A stretch of DNA of 64,000 nt, taken from contig CAXXVE010000001.1 in assembly GCA_963676905.2 (NCBI GenBank), positions 1,364,001-1,428,000 on the forward strand, written 5' to 3'. The notes below the pieces were generated by a model that searched no databases, was not told the DNA's origin, and worked only from the letters and a program-made list of their open reading frames with translations. Below, piece by piece: positions 43,022 to 51,749 of the stretch (position 1 is its first letter; every line of letters starts with the position of its first letter). The translations under genes and the position numbers were made by a program. The stretch is from Oceanispirochaeta sp963676905. GTDB lineage: Bacteria; Spirochaetota; Spirochaetia; DSM-2461.

Positions 43022-44649
43022 TAGGCTTTCTTCTCCAGGTAGTAGTCGTAGTTTCCTTCAAAGGTCTTCATCTGTCCATGGTCTATTTCAAATACACGGT
43101 TGGCCAGGTGTTTCAGAAAGTACCTGTCGTGGCTGACTATGATTACAGTTCCTCCGAAATTCTGAAGGGCTTCAAGCAGCACCTCCCGGCTGGCTATATC
43201 CAGGTGGTTGGTGGGCTCATCGAGGATCAGGAAGTTGATGGGCCGCGCAAGAAGAGTGGCAAGAACCACTCTGCTCTTCTCTCCTCCCGACAGTACTCCT
43301 ATCTTCTTGTCGACATCGTCCCCGGAAAACTGGAAGGCACCAAGCAGGTTCATGATGCTTCCTCTTGATTCAGCAGGCAGCAGGGCCGCCAGCTCCTCAT
43401 AGATTGTATTTGCCTCTGTCAGGCTGTCCCCTGAGTACTGGCTGAAGTAACCCGTGCTGACGGCAGCCCCTGTCTCGGCGCTTCCCTCGGTTGCCTCTGT
43501 CAGCCCGGCCAGAACCTTCAGCAGGGTGGACTTACCGGCTCCGTTGACTCCGGTAAGGGCAATCTTGTTGCCGCGTTCCACAACTCCGCTTATGCCGCTG
43601 AATACGGGGTGTACACCGCCGCCCTCCAGGGGCCACTCCTTGGCAAGATCCTCCATCCGGACAACAACGTCCCCGCTGCGGGGGCATGTATTAAAATCGA
43701 ATTTCATCACCTTGGGTTCCGGTGGAACAACGATCTTTTCCATCTTTTCAAGCATCTTCACCCGGGACTGGACCTGGGCGGCGTGGGAGGCCCGGGCTGC
43801 GAAGCGGGCAATAAACTCCTCCTCCTTGGCCATCATCGCCTGCTGCCGCCTCTGGGCTGCAACAAGCTGTTCCCTCCTGATGGCGCGTTCATTCAGATAG
43901 AAGTCGTAGTCACCGCTGTAGGTCTGGACTGTTTCTCCGGCGGCCTCAATGGTCCTGCCGCAGATACGGGTCATAAACTCCCTGTCATGGCTTGTCATCA
44001 TCAAGGCACCCTTGAAGGAGTTCAGCCACTCCTCCAGCCAGACAATAGACTCCACATCAAGATGGTTGGTGGGTTCGTCCATCAGCAGGACATCGGGGTT
44101 CAAAAGAAGTATCCGGGCCAGAGCTATGCGCATCTTCCACCCACCGCTGAAACTTGCCATATCCAGCTGCTGCCGGCTCTCGGGGATACCGAGGCCGTCG
44201 AGGATAGCCTTAGCCTCATTCTCAAGTTCATAGCCGCCGAGGTTCTGGTAGTCCATCTGAATCTCGCCGTAGCGGGTCATAAATCTCTCCATGGCCTCGT
44301 CGCTCATGGCCTCCATGGCGGCGGCATCTCCCATTGTATGCTCCATCTCCTCCATCTGAATGCCCAGCTCATATACCCTTCCGGCTCCCTCTAGAACCTC
44401 CTGAAGGGCACTCTTGCCCGCACTCTCTCCCACGTCCTGGGAGAAGTAGCCGATGACAGTTCCGGGATCTACAGTGACCGATCCGTCGTCGGGTTTTTCT
44501 TCTCCGGTGATAAGCCGGAAGAGGGTTGTCTTTCCCGAGCCGTTGGGGCCTACGAGGCCGATCCTGTCCTGTGGACGGATAAGAAGGGAGGAATCCCTGA
44601 AGAGAATGCGTTCGCCGTAGGCTACTCTGATACCGGAAAGATTTACCAT
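43021..44649 (-). CDS. ABC-F family ATPase (YdiF/Uup-like)
   Basis: 542 residues, two ABC domains without membrane helices. Domain 1: GPNGSGKTTLFRLITG, FSGGWKMRIALARIL, VLLMDEPTNHLD; domain 2: GVNGAGKSTLLKVLAG, LSGGEKSRVVLATLL, FLILDEPTNHLD. The interdomain P-site tRNA-interacting motif region has YDFYLNERAIRREQLVAAQ. Motifs are far more canonical than in the other ABC-F gene of this window. It probably binds ribosomes to relieve stalled translation. Ribosome site CAGGAGCATTTTTTA precedes the ATG. Confidence 0.92.
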   Translation of the reverse strand: MVNLSGIRVAYGERILFRDSSLLIRPQDRIGLVGPNGSGKTTLFRLITGEEKPDDGSVTVDPGTVIGYFSQDVGESAGKSALQEVLEGAGRVYELGIQMEEMEHTMGDAAAMEAMSDEAMERFMTRYGEIQMDYQNLGGYELENEAKAILDGLGIPESRQQLDMASFSGGWKMRIALARILLLNPDVLLMDEPTNHLDVESIVWLEEWLNSFKGALMMTSHDREFMTRICGRTIEAAGETVQTYSGDYDFYLNERAIRREQLVAAQRRQQAMMAKEEEFIARFAARASHAAQVQSRVKMLEKMEKIVVPPEPKVMKFDFNTCPRSGDVVVRMEDLAKEWPLEGGGVHPVFSGISGVVERGNKIALTGVNGAGKSTLLKVLAGLTEATEGSAETGAAVSTGYFSQYSGDSLTEANTIYEELAALLPAESRGSIMNLLGAFQFSGDDVDKKIGVLSGGEKSRVVLATLLARPINFLILDEPTNHLDIASREVLLEALQNFGGTVIIVSHDRYFLKHLANRVFEIDHGQMKTFEGNYDYYLEKKA

Positions 44650-44839
44650 TAAAAAATGCTCCTGAATGGGGAAATAAAACTGTGGGATTTTACTTTATTC
44701 TTTTTACGGCTGTCAATTATTGAGAGTGCCCTCATCAGTGAGGGAAGATCTTTTTTGAGGGAATTCATTTAAAAAAAGGAATTCCATGAATAAGTTCTAT
44801 ATAATATTAAATATGTAATATATAAGACGGGAGGAGTAT

Positions 44840-45253
44840 ATGGCAGATAAAATTACTGTTTCTGCTCTCATTGGCAAGGATGTGCAGGAGGTCTGGGAAG
44901 CATGGACCGGTCCTGAACATATACGGTCATGGAATTTCGCTACTGAAGAGTGGTTCTGTCCCCGGGCGGAGAATGATCTGAGGACTGGAGGCAGTTTCTT
45001 CTCCCGGATGGAAGCCCGGGACGGATCGGCGGGTTTTGACTTTTCCGGAACCTATGATGAAGTTGTAAGCGATGAGAAGCTTGGATATACCCTGGAGGAT
45101 GGCCGTAAGGTGGAAGTCCGTTTTGCCGACAGAGGCGGAGCCACCGAGATCTCAGAGGTATTCGATGCCGAAGGCTCAAACTCCCCGGATGTGCAGCGAA
45201 GGGGCTGGCAGGCCATTCTGGATAATTTCGTAAGATACACCGAATCCCTATGA
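44840..45253 (+). CDS. SRPBCC/AHSA1-domain protein
   Basis: 137 residues of the START-like activator-of-Hsp90 (AHSA1) fold: KDVQEVWEAWTGPEHIRSWNF at the start, DLRTGGSFFSRMEARDG in the middle and the C-terminal RRGWQAILDNFVRYTESL helix that closes the hydrophobic cavity. Bacterial members bind hydrophobic ligands; their roles are mostly unknown. Strong ribosome site (GGGAGGAGTAT). Stands alone. Confidence 0.88.
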   Translation: MADKITVSALIGKDVQEVWEAWTGPEHIRSWNFATEEWFCPRAENDLRTGGSFFSRMEARDGSAGFDFSGTYDEVVSDEKLGYTLEDGRKVEVRFADRGGATEISEVFDAEGSNSPDVQRRGWQAILDNFVRYTESL

Positions 45254-45365
45254 TAAAAGCATTGTTTGCAGCGGGCAGGTGCATCACTTTTTCGTGAGAC
45301 TCTCACAGTTTTCAGGGTTCTGATTTTATTGGTCAAAAGCTCTGATTATATGTATATTTATATAT

Positions 45366-45926
45366 ATGAAAGACTGTCTCACATGCAATTCCAAGAGCTG
45401 CCGGACGAAGGGTGCCGACTGTTTCGGCCTTAAAGAGAAGAGCCTGGATGTATACGGCTCAGAGGATAACACCAGAACCGTTAAGAACAGTTCCACTCTG
45501 GTGGATAACGGCCGGGCAGGAGAGCTCTCCCGTTTTCAGGAGCTCATTGAATTCTGCCGTCTTCAGAAATACAGCAATATCGGCCTCGCCTACTGTTTCG
45601 GCCTCGAAGCTCTCGCCCTCGAGATCAGAAGCAAGATGGAGGCCGAGGGGCTTCATCTGATTCCCGCACGCTGCTCCATGGGCGGTGTGAAAGAGAGGGA
45701 TATTGATCCTGCGAAGGAGGGTGAGGTTGTCTCATGCAACCCGGCAGGGCAGGCCCACTTTCTCAACACCCATGCCGACTTTGTCGTGGAAATGGGTCTC
45801 TGCCTGGGCCATGATGTGATCTTTCATAAGGAGCTTGAAGTTCCCTTTACGGTCCTCCTTGTGAAGGACCGGGTTAACGCTCACAATCCTGTTGAGGGAA
45901 TCAGGTCGTATAAACCAGGGGAGTAA
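45366..45926 (+). CDS. DUF1847 metal-binding-like protein
   Basis: 186 residues. Cys-rich N-terminus (CLTCNSKSCRTKGADC), then AYCFGLEALALEIRSKMEAEG, PARCSMGGV, VSCNPAGQAHFLNTHADF and GLCLGHDVIFHKEL, matching the DUF1847 family, common in anaerobes and proposed to bind metal. No ribosome site is seen; TATATAT immediately precedes the ATG. Its end overlaps the convergent transporter gene by 26 bases. Confidence 0.84.
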   Translation: MKDCLTCNSKSCRTKGADCFGLKEKSLDVYGSEDNTRTVKNSSTLVDNGRAGELSRFQELIEFCRLQKYSNIGLAYCFGLEALALEIRSKMEAEGLHLIPARCSMGGVKERDIDPAKEGEVVSCNPAGQAHFLNTHADFVVEMGLCLGHDVIFHKELEVPFTVLLVKDRVNAHNPVEGIRSYKPGE

Positions 45927-47319
45927 TCTCTGATCCAACAAGCTCTTCTATCCCTTCGAGAGAAAACTCTTCCCCCTTTCTTTTCTTTGCCAGAGCCTTT
46001 TCAAGGATATTGAACCTTTTTTTAGTCACAGGGTACAGGAACATCGCTCCGATGGCGATGGCCGTCATAAGAGCCAGGAAGAGGGTGGAGATGTTTTCAA
46101 TTCCCGTCATGGTCCGCTGCTCCTGCACGGGCAGGGAGGCATTGTAGCCCACGGCTGCCAGAAACAGCCCTTCCAGCCAGAGTCCCAGGGCGGCTCCGAA
46201 CTTCTGGAGGAACTGGGGCAGGGCCGTTATGGCTCCCTCCCGGCGGATGCCGTGAACCATCTCATCAATTTCGACAAGGTCGTAGGCGAAGGAGTAGAAG
46301 GTTCCCCAGAAAGAGGCTGCCGATATTCCCGTAATAAGGGAGAGGGCAATGATCTCTGCTTCGCCGTGAATCCCTACAATCTTCATGATAACCATTCCCA
46401 GGGCTGAGAGTGAAAACATCACGATAATGGCTGTCCGCCTGTCGGTCTTTGTGGCCAGCAGGGTTGTCAGGGGGGTGAAAATCAGAAATCCGCAGATCAG
46501 TCCCACCAGGGCCACCCCGATAAAATCAGGATTCAGACCGGCCCTGTACTGGATAATATAGAGCAGGTTTGCCTGGCTTATGGAACTTGAAACCATGTAG
46601 AAGACAATATAGATCATAAAGGGGCGGAAGGGTTTCAGTCTCAGAATCTCAAGATAGTTTCTGAGGATATTGTCATGGGATGAAGCCCCCTCAGACCGGA
46701 CCAGCCTGATCCTTCTTACCGAGAAGTAGGTTATAAGGACAAAGATGACACCCGTTCCCGCAACCAAAAGGGCCGTAAAGGACCAGGCTCCCTTTTCGCT
46801 GATGCCTTTTCCCATCAGTCCGCCTACAAGCAGAGTGGGGAGGGCGCATCCTATAAAAATGGCAAAGGAGTTGATAAAACCGCTCAAGCCCCGGATCTTT
46901 GTCCTCTCGTCGTAGTCCTGCGTGATTTCGGCTCCCAGGGCGTAATAGGGAATTGTGTAGGAAGTGTAGAAGAGCCAGAAGAGCATGGCGGCAATGGTGT
47001 AGAAGAAGAAGGCCCGCAGTCCTCCCCCCTCGATTTTCTGAAAGGAGAGAATAAAAAACAGGGCCATGGGAAGTGCGGAGAAGAGGATGAATTTCTTTTT
47101 TCTTCCCTCCTTCCTGTCCGCATAGTGACCGATGAGAGGGTCTGTAATACCGTCCCAGAGCACTGAAATCAGGCTGATCGTCCCTGCAAGAGCGGGGTTC
47201 AGAAAGGCCACATCTGTCAGGAAGATGATGAAGTAGGTATAAAACATGTTGTAGAGGACCGATTCGGAGACGATTCCCGAAGCGTAGCCGAGTTTCTGCG
47301 AAAATTTCAGATCTGCCAT
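45901..47319 (-). CDS. GPH-family sugar:cation symporter (MFS, MelB/YihO-like)
   Basis: 472 residues, twelve membrane helices. The GPH signature is clear: LGYASGIVSESVLYNMFYTYFIIFLTD, then SVLWDGITDPLIGHYADRKEGRKKKFILFSALP with the cation-site Asp pair of MelB relatives, and YALGAEITQDYDERTKIRG. Members import glycosides, hexuronides, pentosides or sulfoquinovose with Na+ or H+. A perfect TGAGTCATGACTCA palindrome upstream is identical to that before the FGGY kinase, which assigns this importer to the aminotransferase-aldolase-kinase pathway 20 kb away. Confidence 0.9.
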   Translation of the reverse strand: MADLKFSQKLGYASGIVSESVLYNMFYTYFIIFLTDVAFLNPALAGTISLISVLWDGITDPLIGHYADRKEGRKKKFILFSALPMALFFILSFQKIEGGGLRAFFFYTIAAMLFWLFYTSYTIPYYALGAEITQDYDERTKIRGLSGFINSFAIFIGCALPTLLVGGLMGKGISEKGAWSFTALLVAGTGVIFVLITYFSVRRIRLVRSEGASSHDNILRNYLEILRLKPFRPFMIYIVFYMVSSSISQANLLYIIQYRAGLNPDFIGVALVGLICGFLIFTPLTTLLATKTDRRTAIIVMFSLSALGMVIMKIVGIHGEAEIIALSLITGISAASFWGTFYSFAYDLVEIDEMVHGIRREGAITALPQFLQKFGAALGLWLEGLFLAAVGYNASLPVQEQRTMTGIENISTLFLALMTAIAIGAMFLYPVTKKRFNILEKALAKKRKGEEFSLEGIEELVGSEITPLVYTT

Positions 47320-47374
47320 CGTTCTGTTCCTTTTTTATCCGTTCCCGGCAGGGGAAGACGGAAAATCAAAATAT

Positions 47375-47388
47375 TGAGTCATGACTCA
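47375..47388. promoter_or_regulatory. TGAGTCATGACTCA operator before GPH transporter
   Basis: Perfect 14-base palindrome, identical to 27547-27560, 56 bases before the transporter start. No convincing -10/-35 could be placed around it. The rest of the 364-base gap (47320-47683) up to typA shows no other feature. Confidence 0.8.
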
Positions 47389-47683
47389 TTTTTCCGGCAG
47401 CAGAATCCGCTTCTAATAAAAAAAGCATAAAAACTCTGTCGGGGGATAAAAATATATTACCACTACTCATGGAGATTAAGAAATAAAAATGATCATTTTC
47501 TCAGGGTTTTAGCCTCAAGAGCTCTATTTCTGCTGTCAGAACCGCCTTTTTCTTCTGCTTACTACATTTATGAAGAAAATATTTATTCTCAACTGTACCG
47601 GCGGTCTATGGATATTCCCTGATTTATAGAGTACTGTGAGCTGATTCAAAACATGAAATTAAAGGTAGAAATAAGGATAGAAG

Positions 47684-49513
47684 ATGCCTCATAACAATAA
47701 CAGTTTTAACAAAGATCTCAGGAACATCGCCATTATTGCCCACGTAGACCACGGCAAGACGACTCTTGTAGATTCCATGTTCCGCCAGTCCGGAACATTC
47801 AGAGATGGTCAGGAGACTGAAGAGCGCCTGATGGACAGTATGGACCTGGAGCGGGAACGGGGTATTACAATTGCCGCCAAGAACTGTTCCATTGTATGGA
47901 AAGGGGTCAAAGTTAATATTCTGGACACTCCCGGACATGCCGACTTCGGCGGTGAGGTGGAGAGAGCACTCTCCATGGTTGACGGAGTTGTTCTGCTTGT
48001 GGATGCATCGGAAGGTCCTCTTCCCCAGACAAGATTTGTACTTTCAAAGGCCCTTCAGGCCGGTCTTTCCGTTGTCATCGTTATCAACAAGATCGACCGT
48101 TCCGATGCCCGCCCCGAGCAGGTTCTGAGCGAGGTATACGATCTTCTTATCGATCTGGATGCTCATGAGGATCAGCTTGAGTGTCCTGTACTCTTTGCCG
48201 ACGGACGTGCGGGTATCGCCAAGAAAGAACTTGCCGATGAGACAGACAACCTCCATATCCTGATGGACACCATTGTCGATGAGGTTCCGCCTCCCGCATA
48301 TAATGATAAAGAGCCTTTCCAGATGCTTGTAACAGACCTCTCCTACTCAGACTTCCTGGGCCGTCTGGCCATTGGTAAGGTTGTCCACGGTCAGGTCAAG
48401 TCCAGAGACTCCCTTGTCTGTATCAAGGACGGCGGAGTGAAGCAGAACCTCAACGTTACCAAGCTTCAGGTCTATCAGGGACCCGCACTGGCGGATACAG
48501 ACGTTGCCAACCCCGGAGATATCGTGGTTATGGCGGGTATTGAAGATGTTCACATCGGAGATACTATCTGTAACAAGGACGCTCCCAAGGCCCTGCCCAG
48601 GATCGCCGTGGATGAGCCTACAGTTGCCATGCGCTTCGGACCCAACACCTCTCCCACCCTGGGACAGGAGGGAAAACTCGTTCAGTCAAGCAAGATCCGT
48701 GAACGTCTTGAGAAGGAGACAATGCTTAATGTTTCCATCAAGTTTGAGGAGTCCCCCGACAGAGAGGGTTTTCTTGTAAAGGGACGTGGTGAGTTCCAGA
48801 TGGTTATCCTTATCGAAACCATGCGCCGCGAGGGATTCGAACTCTGCGTCGGCCGTCCCGAAGTTATCTTCCACCATGAGGACGGGAAGGTTATGGAGCC
48901 CATCGAACACCTCTATGTGGACTGTGAAGAGACCTTTACAGGTATCGTCACCGAGAAACTCTCCAAGCGTAAAGGCCGGATGGTCAGCTATGTAAACCAT
49001 GAGCATGGACGGGTCCGCCTTGAATTCTCTGTTCCCTCAAGAGCCCTTATCGGCTACCGGGACGAGTTCCTTACAGACACAAGGGGTACGGGAATCATGA
49101 ACTCTCTTATCTCCGGTTTTGAGGAGTACAGAGGGGATTTCCCCGAGCGTTTTACAGGATCTCTTGTAGCCGACCGTTCGGGAGAGGCCGTTCCCTACGC
49201 CCTGTTCAACCTTGAACCCCGGGGGCAGCTCTTTGTCAAACCCGGCGACATTGTGTATGAGGGAATGATTGTGGGTGAGCACAACAGGGACAACGATCTG
49301 AACGTAAACCCCTGCAAGGCCAAGAAGCTTTCCAACGTACGTGCTTCCGGTAAGGACGATGCGGTTGTTCTTACTCCTGTCCTTCCCATGACCCTGGAGA
49401 GAGCCATTCAGTTTATCCGTGAGGATGAGCTTCTTGAAGTAACACCCCTTTCCATCCGTCTCAGAAAGGCCACCCTGTCTGCTACCCAGCGTAAGGTGGA
49501 AGGCAAGAAGTGA
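47684..49513 (+). CDS. typA: TypA/BipA ribosome-binding GTPase
   Basis: 609 residues, normal length. G-domain motifs: IAHVDHGKTTLVDSMF (G1), ERGITI (G2), DTPGHADFGGEVER (G3), NKIDRSDARP (G4). The TypA-specific GIMNSLISGFEEYRG and NLEPRGQLFVKPGDIVYEGMIVGEHNRDND are present, followed by the KKLSNVRASGKDD C-terminal domain. This translational GTPase, related to EF-G and LepA, helps ribosome assembly and stress adaptation. Good ribosome site (AAGGATAGAAG). Confidence 0.96.
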   Translation: MPHNNNSFNKDLRNIAIIAHVDHGKTTLVDSMFRQSGTFRDGQETEERLMDSMDLERERGITIAAKNCSIVWKGVKVNILDTPGHADFGGEVERALSMVDGVVLLVDASEGPLPQTRFVLSKALQAGLSVVIVINKIDRSDARPEQVLSEVYDLLIDLDAHEDQLECPVLFADGRAGIAKKELADETDNLHILMDTIVDEVPPPAYNDKEPFQMLVTDLSYSDFLGRLAIGKVVHGQVKSRDSLVCIKDGGVKQNLNVTKLQVYQGPALADTDVANPGDIVVMAGIEDVHIGDTICNKDAPKALPRIAVDEPTVAMRFGPNTSPTLGQEGKLVQSSKIRERLEKETMLNVSIKFEESPDREGFLVKGRGEFQMVILIETMRREGFELCVGRPEVIFHHEDGKVMEPIEHLYVDCEETFTGIVTEKLSKRKGRMVSYVNHEHGRVRLEFSVPSRALIGYRDEFLTDTRGTGIMNSLISGFEEYRGDFPERFTGSLVADRSGEAVPYALFNLEPRGQLFVKPGDIVYEGMIVGEHNRDNDLNVNPCKAKKLSNVRASGKDDAVVLTPVLPMTLERAIQFIREDELLEVTPLSIRLRKATLSATQRKVEGKK

Positions 49514-49520
49514 TCCAGCC

Positions 49521-50426
49521 ATGAAGCAGGACCTCTCCATCCTCGCCGCCGGACTGAGCCCCGCCCTCCAGAAAACGGTCCTCTTTGACTGTTTCAGGGA
49601 AGGGGAGGTAAACCGGGCGCAGCGCTACTTTACCGACGCTTCGGGAAAGTGCGTTAATGTGGCGAGAGTTCTGCTTCAGGGCGGTGTGAAAACCGCCTGC
49701 CTGACCCCTCTGGGCCGGGAAAACAGGGATGAATTTACAGCCCTTGGTAAACGGGACGGGCTTTCAATCTACTCTGTTCCCACAGAGGGAAGGGTCCGGA
49801 CCTGTACAACCATTGTAGATCTGTCAAAAAGAGTCTGCACCGAGCTTGTTGTAAATGAACCCGAAGAGGCCAGCTCTGAGCAGGAGGCTTCTTATCTGGC
49901 TCTCTTTGAGGAACTTCTTTCAAGAGTAAGCCACGGTGTGGTTATATCGGGCAGCAGGCTGCCTGGGTTTTCGGAGCGGATTATTCCTGCCATGGTCCAA
50001 AGGATCAGGGAGCGGGGACTTGTTCTCTATGCCGACTACCGTACGGGAGATCTGAAAGCCTCCTTTATAAGCGATACGATACGCCCTGACTATGTGAAGA
50101 TAAATGAGGAAGAGTTTCTACAGACCTTTGACGAGAAGGATCTTATGGAAGGACTCAGGCGGCAGTCTCTTAAATATAACAGCCGGATGGTTGTTTCAAG
50201 AGGAGCCGATTCCACTATCGGAGCAGACCGGGGGACCCTCTTTGAGGTGCCGAGCCAGCCAGTGACTCCCCTGAATGCAATTGGATGCGGTGATGCAATG
50301 ACCGCCGGCCTGGCCCATGGAATCAGTGACGGACTTTCACTGAAGGATGCTGTTGTCAGGGGGCGGGATTATGCCGCTGCCAATGTACAGAGCATTCATC
50401 CCGGCTGGATACTCGGGGATTCATAA
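49521..50426 (+). CDS. PfkB-family sugar kinase (1-phosphofructokinase/tagatose-6-phosphate kinase-like)
   Basis: 301 residues of the ribokinase/PfkB superfamily. AAGLSPALQKTVLFD at the N-terminus, DASGKCVNVARVLLQGG for sugar binding, ISGSRLPGF, VKINEEEF, and the catalytic NAIGCGDAMTAGLAHG, where the usual GAGD is GCGD but the base Asp is kept. Phosphorylates a sugar phosphate, most like the 1-phosphofructokinase group. It begins 7 bases after typA, probably co-transcribed by read-through rather than by function. Confidence 0.86.
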   Translation: MKQDLSILAAGLSPALQKTVLFDCFREGEVNRAQRYFTDASGKCVNVARVLLQGGVKTACLTPLGRENRDEFTALGKRDGLSIYSVPTEGRVRTCTTIVDLSKRVCTELVVNEPEEASSEQEASYLALFEELLSRVSHGVVISGSRLPGFSERIIPAMVQRIRERGLVLYADYRTGDLKASFISDTIRPDYVKINEEEFLQTFDEKDLMEGLRRQSLKYNSRMVVSRGADSTIGADRGTLFEVPSQPVTPLNAIGCGDAMTAGLAHGISDGLSLKDAVVRGRDYAAANVQSIHPGWILGDS

Positions 50427-50622
50427 GCCTTTTTTCATAAAAGGTAAGAACTGCTGCAATAATAATCGAAGGTCCTCGTAATCTTCATATTTAGTTTACA
50501 TAAGATACAAGCTTTTTACATCAGCGTAACACTAATAGCATTCATACTGTTTATCATTGACATTGAGAAAAGGGAATCAACTACCCCCTCCTATTGGTGT
50601 AGTTAATTTATACAATTTAAAG

Positions 50623-50649
50623 AGGAGCTTCGTCGTTGGCGAGGCTCCT
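50623..50649. terminator. Hairpin, possible terminator
   Basis: AGGAGCTTCG (50623-50632) pairs with CGAGGCTCCT (50640-50649) with one G-T wobble and a 7-base loop. Followed on the plus strand by TCTTATTT, and on the minus strand by CTTTAAATT: a weak T-run either way. Confidence 0.55.
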
Positions 50650-50900
50650 TCTTATTTATAAGGCCTTAGCGGATGAGGTCTCAGTTGTAGTGGCCTCAAC
50701 TGAAGGCAGTGAGGTTCAGAATCTCTTCCTGCTGCTGATTGTATAAACTGTGGACGAGGTTCGTTGTATTTTCCATTATGGTAGGCCATATGAAATATCT
50801 GCATGGCCTTGATACCTTTGATTCCGCAGGATCTAACGGTGCTGTATGGGAATGGACTATAGCAGAGTAGAAGAGTTTTCTCCATCTTCTATGGATTGTT

Positions 50901-50932
50901 CCCGGTCCGGAATTCACCGGACCGGGTTTTTT
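50901..50932 (+). terminator. Strong Rho-independent terminator
   Basis: CCCGGTCCGG (50901-50910) pairs perfectly with CCGGACCGGG (50917-50926), 6-base loop, six T (50927-50932). The transcript that ends here is unclear: the nearest plus-strand gene stops 475 bases upstream, so either a long 3' region or an unannotated small RNA precedes it. Confidence 0.88.
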
Positions 50933-51261
50933 GAATATGGACTCATATTTTCACTCTATACCCTGACAATCTTATCTATAGAAAAACTACTAAAATTATT
51001 TTATTTTTTTAATAATCATTATCCAAATAAAAAAGCATCACAAGGTAAAAGTCCTGTAGGAATAATCTTTTGCTATTGCACTACCTGAGGATGGTTTCTA
51101 TGGAACCAGTGTGAATAACAATTCCGGCAAAATCTTTCAGAATCATATTTACATATAAACAATCAAATATTCGGTTAAAGTTGCTGAATAAAGCAAATTG
51201 GATCATACAGTTGAAATTCAGTTGACAGAACTTTTATTGAGCCAATGATCCTGAAATGATA

Positions 51262-51660
51262 TTACATAACCATATAGTTCATTGAAATTGTTTTATTGAG
51301 GTTCGCAATCCAGCGGTTGTAATTTTTATGAATTGTCATCCTTTTAAGGTTTGCGTCCAGGTTCTTACTGTCAACATAGGTAATAGAATACCCTTCACTG
51401 TCATATTCGACTTTTATGTCAGCAACAATAACCCCATTCGATTTTGAGTACTGGGCTGTAATCAGACCATCATTAATGTCAGTGATAGACCAGTTATAAT
51501 TAACAAGCGAAGTTTTTATGCTCTTCTCTAATTTTTCAACATCAAAAGGTGCCGAATGGTTCAATCCATCACTTGTAAGTTCAAAACTGGCAGAAGTACA
51601 GGATGACAGAAAAAGAGCCCCTAAGAAAAATACCGGGAGAAAAAAGTTTTTCATTTTCAT
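51262..51660 (-). CDS. Small lipoprotein of unknown function
   Basis: About 132 residues from ATG 51660 (AAGGAG is 12 bases upstream). Lipoprotein signal MKMKNFFLPVFFLGALFLSSC with lipobox LSSC. The mature part (FELTSDGLNHSAPFDVEKLEKSIKTSLVNYNWSITDINDGLITAQYSKSN) has a short alpha-beta pattern. I do not recognise the family. Divergent from the methyltransferase gene that begins the aryl-polyene-like cluster 90 bases away, so a link is possible but unsupported. Confidence 0.75.
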   Translation of the reverse strand: MKMKNFFLPVFFLGALFLSSCTSASFELTSDGLNHSAPFDVEKLEKSIKTSLVNYNWSITDINDGLITAQYSKSNGVIVADIKVEYDSEGYSITYVDSKNLDANLKRMTIHKNYNRWIANLNKTISMNYMVM

Positions 51661-51749
51661 ATTGCTAGAAATCTCCTTGTGAGTATAATTGAGCAAAAAC
51701 ATATAATAACCAAAAAGATGAAAAATTAACAACATTATGTGAGATTTTT

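Larger units (their letters stand above)
50427..51261. other. Gene-poor AT-rich region between pfkB and lipoprotein gene
   Basis: No convincing gene was found in these 835 bases. Short frames on the minus strand (50652-50917) have no recognisable product; one ends in the low-complexity repeat LRPLQLRPHPLRPYK and they could be decayed remains of a gene. Two hairpins at 50623 and 50901 are the only clear elements. After 50934 the DNA is strongly AT-rich without visible structure. This is also where composition shifts towards the AT-richer pigment cluster. Confidence 0.6.

Noticed and set aside
43609..44394. 261-residue frame antisense to the ABC-F gene
   Set aside because: Shadow of conserved Walker and signature regions, no independent evidence.
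50652..50917. Transposase remnant on the minus strand
   Set aside because: The short frames have a vaguely transposase-like feel, but no DDE or other diagnostic motif and no terminal repeats could be found.
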